A stretch of 16,896 nucleotides of DNA, from the NCBI GenBank assembly GCA_021741925.1, contig JAIOWW010000012.1:1-16896 (forward strand), given 5' to 3'. Source of the stretch: Pontimonas sp. Lineage in GTDB: Bacteria > Actinomycetota > Actinomycetes > Actinomycetales > Microbacteriaceae. The notes under the pieces are model-generated. The model ran no database searches. It worked only from the letters and a program-made list of their open reading frames with translations, and had not been told where the DNA came from. The translations under genes and the position numbers were made by a program. Below, in pieces: positions 1 to 7,219 of this stretch (within the stretch, counting starts at the first letter, position 1; the number at the start of each line of letters is the position of its first letter).

Positions 1-529
1 GTGGAAATTCACTCTCGTTGGGCCCCACCGACTCTGCGAGCTTCTGTTCAGCTCCGGGAGTTCCATCCAGTGGCAATGTGCTCTCTGTCAGGACAAACCC
101 GAAGACGAACGCATCGACTGAGGCGAAAGCTGTTGTCGCGAGCCGGGCGCTAAATCCTGCCGCAGCGAGGTGACCCATCATTGCGTCATAGTGACGAAGC
201 TGTGAAAGTCCTGGTGTGGGTCTCGACTCCATCATTCCCAGCCCCCACGGATGAGCACTCAGAACCTCTCGGGCTGAGTGGGCCCTTTGCCACAGCGCTT
301 CACGCCACGGAGCGCCCGATACTGGAATGGTGATCTTCGAGAAGACCCATTCTGACAGCGCATCCAAAAGCGCCTCTTTGCTCGCTACATAGTGATAAAG
401 AGACATCGCCTCTACCCCGAGCTCGCTCCCCACACTGCGCATACTGACGGCGCCAAGCCCGCCCTTATCGGCCACCCTCGCGGCAGCATCGATTATTCGC
501 TCGTGAGACAAACGCAGTTTCCCTGGCAT
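1..529 (-). CDS. TetR-family transcriptional regulator (3' end beyond window)
   Basis: The frame is open from an ATG at 529 to the left edge, giving 176 residues without a stop; the C-terminus is missing. Residues 8-55 form a typical TetR DNA-binding domain: a first helix with IIDAAARVADKGG, then a helix-turn-helix around VSMRSVGSELGVEAMSLYHYV and a trailing KEALLDAL. From about residue 74 (APWREAL, then SAHPWGLGMMESRP and HLAAAGFSARLA) the sequence resembles the TetR_C_1 ligand-binding domain. The ligand cannot be read from sequence. The gene is divergent from a small membrane protein gene, and two palindromes (549-560 and 578-589) lie in the 72-bp gap, so autoregulation plus control of the neighbour is the natural inference. 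The start is chosen because the HTH follows directly; only a weak AGAG precedes it. Confidence 0.9.
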   Translation of the reverse strand, partial: MPGKLRLSHERIIDAAARVADKGGLGAVSMRSVGSELGVEAMSLYHYVASKEALLDALSEWVFSKITIPVSGAPWREALWQRAHSAREVLSAHPWGLGMMESRPTPGLSQLRHYDAMMGHLAAAGFSARLATTAFASVDAFVFGFVLTESTLPLDGTPGAEQKLAESVGPNESEFP

Positions 530-548
530 GCGCTCTATTGTTGCGGTT

Positions 549-560
549 TTACACCCGTAA
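549..560. promoter_or_regulatory. Candidate TetR operator, site 1
   Basis: TTACACCCGTAA, an imperfect palindrome with arms TTACA and CGTAA around CC. Read on the minus strand with its flanks it is CTTACGGGTGTAAA, which matches site 2 at 11 of 14 positions. It lies 20 bp upstream of the tetR start, where bound repressor would block tetR transcription. Assignment to this regulator is inference from position and symmetry. Confidence 0.6.
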
Positions 561-577
561 GGCTAGTCTGGAATTTC

Positions 578-589
578 TTACACCTGTAA
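578..589. promoter_or_regulatory. Candidate TetR operator, site 2
   Basis: TTACACCTGTAA, a palindrome with perfect arms TTACA and TGTAA around CC. It lies just before the AAGGAG ribosome binding site (592-597) of the membrane protein gene, so a repressor bound here would cover the start of its transcript. Its start is 29 bp from that of site 1, nearly three helical turns, and the two sites are inverted relative to each other. Confidence 0.65.
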
Positions 590-601
590 ACAAGGAGTGC
601 T

Positions 602-1033
602 ATGTCTCATCCACCGACCACCAACACCTCACTCGACACACGCATCGTTGTCTCTTCACTCTGGGTTGCCACGATGATCGCTGTAGCTTTTGTCGACATC
701 TTCGGGTTATTTCGGCCTGATATCCGCGCGCAAATAGAGAACGGCACACTCTACATTTTCGAGATTGGACCAAGTTTTCTTCTCGGCTCCATCATCTATG
801 TGCTCATTCCCACTCTGATGATTCCGCTGACTCTTGTCCTCCCCCGACGGGCGAATCGTCTCGCTAACATCACCGTCGCAAGCCTTTTTGTGGTCACGAT
901 TATCGGTGGCGCGATCGGCGAATGGAGCTACTACGTCCTAGCAAGCGCCTTGGAGGCGATCCTGCTGGTGGGAGTGATTGTTTTGGCTACGCGCTGGACA
1001 AAGCCCGCGCTTCTGGCCGAGAAAGCGCTCTAG
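602..1033 (+). CDS. Small four-helix membrane protein, DUF6326-like
   Basis: A 143-residue hydrophobic protein with four predicted membrane helices at roughly 14-36, 57-80, 88-107 and 109-131. The pattern (LW near the first helix, VDIFGLFRPD after it, LPRRANRLANI between helices 2 and 3, GEWSYY before helix 4) resembles DUF6326 family proteins as I remember them; this was not searched. No enzymatic motif is visible and the function is unknown. The start is fixed by AAGGAG at 592-597, four bases before the ATG. The gene faces away from the TetR gene and lies behind two probable operators, so it is likely the regulator's target, perhaps a transporter-like or stress-related membrane protein. Its TAG stop overlaps the stop of the convergent trpD within CTAG at 1030-1033. 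Confidence 0.85.
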   Translation: MSHPPTTNTSLDTRIVVSSLWVATMIAVAFVDIFGLFRPDIRAQIENGTLYIFEIGPSFLLGSIIYVLIPTLMIPLTLVLPRRANRLANITVASLFVVTIIGGAIGEWSYYVLASALEAILLVGVIVLATRWTKPALLAEKAL

Positions 1034-2103
1034 CTCGTCGAGCCTTGGCTCGCCGCCACCCAGTCCTCAAGTTTTTTCTGGGCAAGGCCTGAGTCAAGGG
1101 TTGACTCCGCGACGGAGATTTTCTCGCTCAAACGCTCCATGAGTCCCCGTTCCCGCTCGGCGGGATTTTCTGCCAAGGCAAAGGACACCAAACCAGCTGC
1201 AGCGTTGAGCACCACGATGTCTCGCACCGGCCCAGGCTCACCAGCAAGCACGCTTCTGGCAAGATCCGCGTTGTGTTCGGGGCTGTCCCCGAGGAGATCT
1301 TCAGGACGAGCTTTTGCGAGACCCAACTCTTCCGAGTTCACGTCGTGCTCATAAATCTGACCCCTGGTCACTTCCCACACGTGGGAGTGTCCGGTGGTGG
1401 TCATCTTGTCGATGCCATCATCGCCGCGGTAAACAAGCGCTGTGGCCCCTCGGGTTCTAAAAACCCCCGCAACCTGGGGAACTCGCCCGAGATTGCTGAC
1501 CCCAACGGCGCTAGCCTCTGGCCTTACCGGGTTACACAGTGGCCCCAGAATGTTGAACACCGTGGGAATGCCAATCTCTTTGCGGGCGGTTGCAGCGTGA
1601 CGAAAGCCCGGGTGAAACTTCGCGGCAAACACGAAGGTCATGCCCACTTGGTGAAACACGCGTGCGACATCGCTCGGCTCCAGCTCAAGGTTGACCCCCA
1701 GAGCACCCAAAACATCACTCGCCCCAGAGGCTGAACTGGCGGCACGATTGCCATGTTTCACAACAGGGATACCGGCCGCAGCAGCAACGATTGACGCAAT
1801 GGAGGAAACATTCACCACCGCGCCATAGGGGTCTCCCCCGGTACCGACGATGTCGAGCACCATGGGATCAATCGGTAGGGCCACAGCATGTTTCAAGATG
1901 GCGTCACGAAAACCCACAATTTCATCCACGGTTTCTGATTTAGCCCGCAACGCAATGAGGAAAGCGGCCATCTGGGAGTCCGTGACCTCCCCCGCCATCA
2001 CAGCCTCCATCGCTCTGCTCGCCTGGGCGACGGTCAAGTCGCGGCGATCGAGCAGCTGGGTCAGTGTCTCGGGCCACGAGAAATCGGTGGACATAATGAC
2101 CAT
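1030..2103 (-). CDS. trpD: Anthranilate phosphoribosyltransferase
   Basis: Transfers phosphoribose from PRPP to anthranilate in tryptophan synthesis. The protein (357 aa from this start, close to the usual length for the stand-alone enzyme) shows the family signatures in order: VMAGEVTDSQMAAFLIALR in the N-terminal helical domain, the PRPP-binding GTGGDPYGAVVNVSS at about 87-101, KHGNRAASSASG at about 116-127, and FNILGPLCNP near 190. The start is uncertain: the ATG at 2103 has AGGG eight bases upstream, while a TTG at 2136, an ATG at 2124 and an ATG at 2094 are also in frame. Two 7-bp direct repeats (CTATCGG at 2105-2111 and 2114-2120, plus strand) lie directly upstream. trpD next to divergent ctaE is a known actinobacterial arrangement, seen in Mycobacterium tuberculosis. 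No other trp gene is in the window. Confidence 0.95.
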   Translation of the reverse strand: MVIMSTDFSWPETLTQLLDRRDLTVAQASRAMEAVMAGEVTDSQMAAFLIALRAKSETVDEIVGFRDAILKHAVALPIDPMVLDIVGTGGDPYGAVVNVSSIASIVAAAAGIPVVKHGNRAASSASGASDVLGALGVNLELEPSDVARVFHQVGMTFVFAAKFHPGFRHAATARKEIGIPTVFNILGPLCNPVRPEASAVGVSNLGRVPQVAGVFRTRGATALVYRGDDGIDKMTTTGHSHVWEVTRGQIYEHDVNSEELGLAKARPEDLLGDSPEHNADLARSVLAGEPGPVRDIVVLNAAAGLVSFALAENPAERERGLMERLSEKISVAESTLDSGLAQKKLEDWVAASQGSTS

Positions 2104-2133
2104 GCTATCGGCCCTATCGGGCATGTCGTAGGG

Positions 2134-2169
2134 CAAAGTACCAGCCTCATATCAGGCATAATGGAGGGG
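2134..2169 (+). promoter_or_regulatory. Candidate promoter of ctaE, leaderless start
   Basis: CATAAT at 2157-2162 differs from the -10 consensus TATAAT at one base. It ends six bases before the GTG start codon at 2169, where transcription from it would begin. The hexamer 17 bp upstream (CAAAGT, 2134-2139) is a poor -35. Together this suggests the ctaE transcript starts at or next to the start codon. The region also separates ctaE from divergent trpD. Confidence 0.5.
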
Positions 2170-2798
2170 TGAGTAGCGCATCTCTGACATCAGGTCTTTC
2201 CGCGCCCACAGTAAATCGACCCAACGTCGTTGCTGTGGGCACCATTGTGTGGCTGGGAAGCGAGGTGATGTTCTTCGCAGGGTTGTTCGCGATTTACTTC
2301 ACCCTTCGCTCCACTTCGCCGGAATTGTGGGAATCCAGAGTCGAGATGCTCAACATCCCCTTCGCGGCAATCAACACGACCATCCTTGTGCTCTCGAGCG
2401 TCACCGCCCAGTTCGGTGTCTTCGCAGCCGAGCGTTTACAAGCCCGCGCAACCGGATGGAAGCCGACTCAGTGGGGCATGATCGAGTGGTTCTTCCTCAC
2501 CTATGCGATGGGGGCAATCTTCGTCGCGGGGCAGGTTTATGAGTACGCAATCCTCGTCTCTGAAGGCGTAAGTCTCTCCTCAGACGCCTACGGTTCCGCT
2601 TTCTACCTCACAACGGGATTCCACGGTTTGCACGTGACCGGCGGTTTGATTGCCTTCTTGCTGGTAATCGGCCGTGCATACGCTGTGAAGAACTTCACAC
2701 ACCGCGAGGCGACGAGTGCGATTGTGGTTTCGTATTACTGGCACTTTGTTGACGTGGTGTGGATCGGTCTGTTCCTCGTCATCTACGTCCTCAGATAG
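2169..2798 (+). CDS. ctaE: Cytochrome c oxidase subunit III (aa3 type)
   Basis: A 209-residue membrane subunit of the aa3 oxidase, the short five-helix form without the two N-terminal helices of mitochondrial subunit III. Predicted helices lie at about 24-44, 63-85, 104-126, 144-171 and 187-207. Family signatures are NRPNVVAVGTIVWLGSE, the FHGLHVTGG motif at 151-159, and WHFVDVVW at 191-198. It stabilises the catalytic subunit and the proton entry region rather than carrying metals. The GTG start at 2169 is supported by the N-terminus expected for actinobacterial CtaE; the only Shine-Dalgarno-like run (GGAGG, 2163-2167) is one base away, too close to act normally, so a leaderless start is likely. 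It heads the plus-strand block with qcrCAB, 29 bp before qcrC. Confidence 0.97.
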   Translation: MSSASLTSGLSAPTVNRPNVVAVGTIVWLGSEVMFFAGLFAIYFTLRSTSPELWESRVEMLNIPFAAINTTILVLSSVTAQFGVFAAERLQARATGWKPTQWGMIEWFFLTYAMGAIFVAGQVYEYAILVSEGVSLSSDAYGSAFYLTTGFHGLHVTGGLIAFLLVIGRAYAVKNFTHREATSAIVVSYYWHFVDVVWIGLFLVIYVLR

Positions 2799-2827
2799 CT
2801 CAGAAAAGAAAGTAGTTGCGCTTGCCC

Positions 2828-3628
2828 ATGGCCTCATCCCGCTCACCCCGCCACTCCGGTCGTCGCCACCCTCTGGTGGGTGTGCTTCTGCTGGTCATCG
2901 GTTTGTTCGTGACTGGTGGCGCCTACGCGGCGGCAAGCACAGGAATCGCCCACGCGCAAGACGCTCCGGTTTCTCAAGAGTCACTGGTGGAGGAAGGAGA
3001 AAAACTCTTCCTATCCAACTGTGCGAGCTGCCACGGCCTCAACGCCGAAGGTACTGTCGCTGGCCCCACCCTGATCGGCGTGGGGGCTCTCTCCGTTGAC
3101 TTCCAAGTGGGCACTGGTCGTATGCCGATGGCGGCGTCTGGGCCACAGGCGCAGGGGAAGCCTGTCCAGTTCACCCAACCGCAAATTGACGCCATGGCTG
3201 CCTGGGTTGCCTCTCTTGCACCGGGACCCGGATTGCCAGAGCCCCAGTATTACGCCGCTGATGGTGACGTCGCCAATGGCGCGGAGCTCTTTCGCATCAA
3301 CTGCGCAATGTGTCACAACGTTGCAGGAGCAGGTGGAGCACTCACTGAGGGTAAGTACGCTCCCCACTTGCGCGAGCTCCAGCCCATTCACATCTACGGC
3401 GCCATGGTGACCGGGCCACAGAACATGCCCGTGTTTAGCGACATGAACCTCACCCCCGAAGAAAAGAACGACGTTATTTCCTATCTCAAATACTTGGACG
3501 AGAACCCCTCCGTCGGAGGCTTTTCTCTGGGAAGTTTGGGCCCGGTGTCCGAAGGTTTGTTCATCTGGCTCATCGGTCTGGGCGGTCTGATCGCCGTCGC
3601 GGTATGGCTGACAGCACGCTCTAACTAG
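2828..3628 (+). CDS. qcrC: Cytochrome bc complex diheme cytochrome c subunit
   Basis: A diheme cytochrome cc of 266 residues that carries electrons from the Rieske protein to CuA of the oxidase, replacing a soluble cytochrome c in Actinobacteria. An N-terminal membrane anchor (about 16-36) is followed by two extracytoplasmic heme domains with CASCH at 65-69 and CAMCH at 159-163. Candidate axial methionines are M99 (in GRMPM) and M200 (in NMPVF). A C-terminal membrane helix (about 243-261) fixes it in the membrane, as expected for the bcc-aa3 supercomplex. The start is ambiguous: an in-frame TTG at 2816 would add four residues; I prefer the ATG because AGTAG lies 12 bases upstream of it, but neither has a strong ribosome binding site. 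It is followed by qcrA after 25 bp. Confidence 0.96.
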   Translation: MASSRSPRHSGRRHPLVGVLLLVIGLFVTGGAYAAASTGIAHAQDAPVSQESLVEEGEKLFLSNCASCHGLNAEGTVAGPTLIGVGALSVDFQVGTGRMPMAASGPQAQGKPVQFTQPQIDAMAAWVASLAPGPGLPEPQYYAADGDVANGAELFRINCAMCHNVAGAGGALTEGKYAPHLRELQPIHIYGAMVTGPQNMPVFSDMNLTPEEKNDVISYLKYLDENPSVGGFSLGSLGPVSEGLFIWLIGLGGLIAVAVWLTARSN

Positions 3629-3653
3629 TCCGGACAGAAAGGGACACCGCACA

Positions 3654-4697
3654 ATGGCGAAAAAGCCACCAGCTTCAGGTCACGACGAAGTTATGGACCC
3701 CGGCACCGCTGTTGAGCGCTCCAGCGCACCCCAAAACCCTGGCCTAGCCCCCGAACACCAACGAGTCACCGACCTTGACGAAAAGGAAGCCCGGGGAATG
3801 GAGCGGCGAATTGCCGGTTTTTTCCTGATCTCCATCGTCGGCAGCGTCTTCGCCGCAATCGCCTACGTTGCATTCCCCATCGTTCCCGGCGACATGTCAT
3901 CGGTCCGCCTGAACAACCTCATGGTGGGGATTGGTCTCTCCGCTGCCTTGCTGGGTGTCGGCATTGGCGCGGTCCAGTGGGCCAAGGCGTTGATGCACGG
4001 TCACGAACTCGTCGAAGAGCGTCATCCGACACGTGGCAGTGAAGAAGCCCGCCAAGTTGCTGTCGAAACCTTCCAGCAAGCAAACAGAGAGTCAGGGTTC
4101 ACCAGACGTTCGCTGGTGCGCAACACCTTGATTGGCGCATTGCTAGCAGCCCCGATTCCCGCTGTTGCATTGTTCCGCGACCTCGCGCCCGCGGCTGACC
4201 CCATCGCGCGAATGAAGCAAACTATGTGGGCCGAAGGCGTGCGTCTCACCCGCGACCCCAGTGGAGTTCCTATCAAGGCCTCAGAGGTGACCATCGGTTC
4301 GGCATTCCACGTTGTGCCTGATGGCTGGAAGGACCTTGAGCACCACAAACTCGAGGAGAAGGCAAAGGCGGCTGTCTTGCTGATGCGCCTTCCTGTTGAC
4401 GAGCTAAACGAAGACCCTGCGAAGTCCTCCTGGTCCTATGAGGGCATAGTTGCCTACTCCAAGATCTGCACCCACGTGGGTTGCCCTGTTGCTCTCTATG
4501 AGCAACAAACCCACCATCTGCTGTGCCCTTGTCACCAATCTGAGTTTGACGTGGCAAATCACTGTGAAGTTATCTTTGGACCCGCTGCTAGGCCTCTTCC
4601 ACAGCTTCCTATCACCATTGATGCGGAAGGATATCTGGTAGCACAAAGTGATTTCACTGAACCTGTTGGACCTAGTTTCTGGGAGCGTGAACTGTGA
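3654..4697 (+). CDS. qcrA: Cytochrome bc complex Rieske iron-sulfur subunit
   Basis: The 347-residue Rieske protein accepts electrons from menaquinol on QcrB and passes them to QcrC. The C-terminal Rieske fold has CTHVGC at 272-277 and CPCH at 291-294. By family homology C272, H274, C291 and H294 bind the 2Fe-2S cluster, and C277 with C293 form the disulfide. The run GPAARPLPQLPI (309-320) follows as usual. As in other Actinobacteria there are three N-terminal membrane helices (about 54-75, 87-110 and 157-175) instead of one, and an extra cytoplasmic N-terminus of about 50 residues. An RR pair at 151-152 precedes the third helix, in the place where a Tat-type signal is expected. AAAGGG lies ten bases upstream of the ATG. 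The stop overlaps the qcrB GTG by four bases (GTGA), implying coupled translation. Confidence 0.97.
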   Translation: MAKKPPASGHDEVMDPGTAVERSSAPQNPGLAPEHQRVTDLDEKEARGMERRIAGFFLISIVGSVFAAIAYVAFPIVPGDMSSVRLNNLMVGIGLSAALLGVGIGAVQWAKALMHGHELVEERHPTRGSEEARQVAVETFQQANRESGFTRRSLVRNTLIGALLAAPIPAVALFRDLAPAADPIARMKQTMWAEGVRLTRDPSGVPIKASEVTIGSAFHVVPDGWKDLEHHKLEEKAKAAVLLMRLPVDELNEDPAKSSWSYEGIVAYSKICTHVGCPVALYEQQTHHLLCPCHQSEFDVANHCEVIFGPAARPLPQLPITIDAEGYLVAQSDFTEPVGPSFWEREL

Positions 4698-6307
4698 GCA
4701 CCACCGTAGAGAAGACACCACAGACTGAGCCTGGCCCAGGCATGCGCTTTACCAACTGGGCGGCGAACTACGTGGACGAGCGCACCAGTGCCTCCACCGC
4801 GGTGAAGGCTTTGGGTCGCAAAATTTTTCCCGACCACTGGTCATTCATGCTCGGTGAGGTCGCGCTCTATTCGTTTATCGTCATCCTGATCAGTGGAACC
4901 TTCTTGACGTTCTTCTTCGACCCTTCCATGAGCGAAGTCCACTACGAGGGTTCCTACCTGCCCTTGAAGGGCATCGAGATGTCGGTGGCGTACCACACGT
5001 CGCTCGACCTATCATTTGATATCCGAGGCGGTCTCTTAATGAGACAGGTCCACCACTGGGCGGCGTTGCTCTTCGTGGCCTCCATCGTGTTACACATGCT
5101 GCGGGTGTTCTTCACTGGTGCGTTCCGCAAGCCTCGTGAGCTGAACTGGATTGTCGGTTTCCTGCTCTTCGTCCTCGCTATGGCTGAAGGTTTCACGGGT
5201 TACAGCCTCCCCGATGACCTTCTCTCCGGAAACGGTCTGCGCATCATCGACGGCATGATCAAGGCTTTCCCCGTAGTCGGAGTGTGGATTTCTTACCTGT
5301 TCTTCGGTGATGAATTCCCCGGGACTGAGGTAATTCCTCGCTTGTATGTGCTGCACATCATGCTGCTTCCGGCTATTTTGATTGCGTCTCTGGCCATTCA
5401 CATGGTTTTGCTTGTGGTCAACAAGCACACCCAATTTGCGGGACCCGGTCGCACCAATGACAACGTGGTGGGCTCGCCCGTCATGCCTGTTTTCGCGGCC
5501 AAAGCAGGTGGATTCTTCTTCCTCGTCTTCGGCGCGATTATGGTGATTGCCTCGCTGTTCACCATCAACCCGATCTGGAACTACGGACCCTATGACCCCT
5601 CCCCCGTATCGGCGGGAACGCAACCCGACTGGTACATCGGTTTCGCTGACGGCGCGCTGCGCCTCATTCCGCCAGGGTGGGAGTTTGTTTTCTTGGGCTA
5701 CACCTGGTCGATAAACATCCTGGTACCCACGGTGATCCTGATTGTGTTCCTCGGCGCAGTCGCTCTCTACCCCTTCTTCGAAGCGTGGGTAACCGGAGAC
5801 AAGCGTGAGCACCACATTGCCGAGCGCCCCCGCAACGCCCCCACTCGCACAGCCATTGGTGCCACTGGTGTGGTGTTCTATGCAGTCCTCTGGGCAGCGG
5901 CAAGCTCCGACCTCATTGCCACTCACTTCAAGCTGACCATTGAGGGCGTTATCACGAGCCTTCAGGTGTTGCTGATTGCGGCTCCTATTGCAGCTTTCAT
6001 CATTACCAAGCGCACCTGTCTCGCACTGCAGCGTAAAGATCGCGAGATTGCTCTCCACGGCTACGAGAGCGGGCGTATCGTTCGTCTTCCCGGTGGTGAG
6101 TACGTCGAGGTTCACGAGCAACTCGATGATTATGAGCGTTGGAGACTGCTGGACTACAACGACTACAAGCCACTGACGGTTCGACCTAACGACGAGGGTC
6201 GTATCACCGTGGGAACCCGGCTACGTGCGGGAATGTCCCGCTGGTTCTTTGAAGATCGGGTCCTCCCGATTGAGGCGAAGGAACTCGAAGGCGCTGACAA
6301 GCACTAG
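4694..6307 (+). CDS. qcrB: Cytochrome bc complex cytochrome b subunit
   Basis: The 537-residue menaquinol-oxidising subunit, with the b6-like N-terminal half and the subunit IV-like half fused, plus a hydrophilic C-terminal extension from about residue 440 typical of Actinobacteria. Heme ligands are H120 with H134 and H221 with H236. The second pair has 14 residues between the histidines, as in cytochrome b6, not the 13 of mitochondrial cytochrome b. The quinol-oxidation motif is PDWY at 311-314, the actinobacterial variant of PEWY. GFTGYSLPDDLLSG (166-179) is also characteristic. It starts with a GTG inside the qcrA stop (GTGA), so it probably depends on qcrA translation. The homologous QcrB in mycobacteria is the target of imidazopyridine inhibitors such as Q203. 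It ends the plus-strand respiratory block. Confidence 0.98.
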   Translation: MSTTVEKTPQTEPGPGMRFTNWAANYVDERTSASTAVKALGRKIFPDHWSFMLGEVALYSFIVILISGTFLTFFFDPSMSEVHYEGSYLPLKGIEMSVAYHTSLDLSFDIRGGLLMRQVHHWAALLFVASIVLHMLRVFFTGAFRKPRELNWIVGFLLFVLAMAEGFTGYSLPDDLLSGNGLRIIDGMIKAFPVVGVWISYLFFGDEFPGTEVIPRLYVLHIMLLPAILIASLAIHMVLLVVNKHTQFAGPGRTNDNVVGSPVMPVFAAKAGGFFFLVFGAIMVIASLFTINPIWNYGPYDPSPVSAGTQPDWYIGFADGALRLIPPGWEFVFLGYTWSINILVPTVILIVFLGAVALYPFFEAWVTGDKREHHIAERPRNAPTRTAIGATGVVFYAVLWAAASSDLIATHFKLTIEGVITSLQVLLIAAPIAAFIITKRTCLALQRKDREIALHGYESGRIVRLPGGEYVEVHEQLDDYERWRLLDYNDYKPLTVRPNDEGRITVGTRLRAGMSRWFFEDRVLPIEAKELEGADKH

Positions 6308-6319
6308 CTGAACCCGTTG

Positions 6320-6346
6320 CGCTTGTCCCTTCTCAGGAAGGACGCG
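6320..6346. terminator. Possible hairpin between convergent qcrB and GNAT gene
   Basis: GTCCCTTC (6325-6332) and GAAGGAC (6337-6343) pair around a TCAG loop with one bulged C; outer CGC (6320-6322) and GCG (6344-6346) can extend the stem. There is no T-run on either side, so it is not a standard intrinsic terminator. It sits in the only convergent junction of the window with a real gap (55 bp). Confidence 0.3.
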
Positions 6347-6362
6347 TGTTGTCACGGGAGGA

Positions 6363-6800
6363 CTACGAGAAGAGCCTTCTCATGTACTCGGCCTGCTGCG
6401 TGTACCCCAAACGGTCGTAGAAGCCACCAGCGCGGCGGGACGCCACGGTGAGCTGGGTCACTCCGCGCTCTTCGCACGCGCCTTCCACCGCACGCACGAG
6501 GGCAGTGCCCACCCCACTGGTCTGGAGACTCTCATCCACCACAATCTCCTGCAACTGAGCAGAAGGCCCGTTGGTGTAGAGCAAGGGGTTGATGGTCGTC
6601 AAAGAGTACCCGGCGATTACTCCGTCCACCTCTGCGATGTGAAGCAGTGAACGTGGATGGTCTGCCAAAACGGCGGGAAAAGCCTTGGCAAAGGCCTCTG
6701 CGTCAACTGGTACGGCGTGCCCCAGGCGACCCACAAGCTCCAGAACCCGAGGGCCATCGGCCTCTGTGGCAAACCGGATCACCGGGGTGTTAGCGGGCAA
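6363..6800 (-). CDS. GNAT-family N-acetyltransferase
   Basis: A 145-residue protein with the single-domain GNAT fold. IRFATEADGPRVLELV forms the first strand and helix, VDGVIAGYSL the central strands, and EIVVDESLQTSGVGTALV (85-102) is motif A with the acetyl-CoA pyrophosphate loop QTSGVG. GGFYDRLGY (125-133) is the usual C-terminal motif. The substrate cannot be told. The start is a TTG at 6800 inside the end of ctaF, 11 bases of overlap, preceded by GAGGA on the minus strand at normal spacing. The frame stays open upstream to 6851, but that part lies inside ctaF and lacks a better ribosome binding site; a GTG at 6782 is the alternative. As the last gene of ctaC-ctaD-ctaF it is probably co-transcribed with the oxidase. 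Whether this has meaning for respiration is unknown. Confidence 0.88.
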   Translation of the reverse strand: MPANTPVIRFATEADGPRVLELVGRLGHAVPVDAEAFAKAFPAVLADHPRSLLHIAEVDGVIAGYSLTTINPLLYTNGPSAQLQEIVVDESLQTSGVGTALVRAVEGACEERGVTQLTVASRRAGGFYDRLGYTQQAEYMRRLFS

Positions 6801-7206
6801 AATATCCTCGGTAATACTCGTAGGTCCAGCCCACGATGCCGATAAGGACAAAAGGCACCGCGTAGAGGGAGACCCAGTACCCCACGGCTAAGCCCATAAA
6901 AGCCACCGCGGCGCCTGCCGCCAGAACAATGGGCCACCAGCTCCATGGGCTGTAGAAGCCAATCTCAGGGTCGCCGTCATCGATTTCTGCATCGAGACGG
7001 TCCTCAGGGAGAAGGCCACCCTGATTCTTCAGCTGAACCTGCAAATAGAACCCAATGAAGACTGTCAATGCGCCGCTGAGCCCGATTGCGAGAGTTCCTG
7101 CCCACTCGACCTGACCTTTATCGATGATGGACCACACCGTGTACACGGCGGCCAAGGTGAAAAAGTATGCCGTCAGAATCCACAGCAGGATGATGTTTGT
7201 CTTCAT
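6790..7206 (-). CDS. ctaF: Cytochrome c oxidase subunit IV, actinobacterial type
   Basis: A 138-residue membrane protein with four predicted helices at about 5-27, 36-57, 90-111 and 113-128. The short segment before the third helix, GFYSPWSWWPIV (83-94), is the hallmark of the actinobacterial CtaF family, a fourth subunit of the aa3 oxidase in the bcc-aa3 supercomplex that is unrelated to mitochondrial subunit IV. It has no metal ligands and likely helps assembly or subunit contacts. It follows ctaD by 13 bp on the same strand and overlaps the downstream GNAT gene by 11 bp. The ribosome binding site is poor (GAGG one base before the ATG), so translation may be coupled to ctaD. Confidence 0.95.
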   Translation of the reverse strand: MKTNIILLWILTAYFFTLAAVYTVWSIIDKGQVEWAGTLAIGLSGALTVFIGFYLQVQLKNQGGLLPEDRLDAEIDDGDPEIGFYSPWSWWPIVLAAGAAVAFMGLAVGYWVSLYAVPFVLIGIVGWTYEYYRGYFAR

Positions 7207-7219
7207 ACCTCGTCGTTTC

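Noticed and set aside
392..589. A 65-codon plus-strand open frame
   Set aside because: It is antisense to the partial TetR gene, whose helix-turn-helix is clear, and it runs through the operator region.
3011..3652. A 213-codon open frame on the minus strand inside qcrC
   Set aside because: Antisense to qcrC with its heme motifs; no ribosome binding site or family resemblance.
5090..6121. A 343-codon open frame on the minus strand inside qcrB
   Set aside because: It is fully antisense to a certain gene, its translation is polar and without any recognisable domain, and it arises from the codon bias of qcrB.
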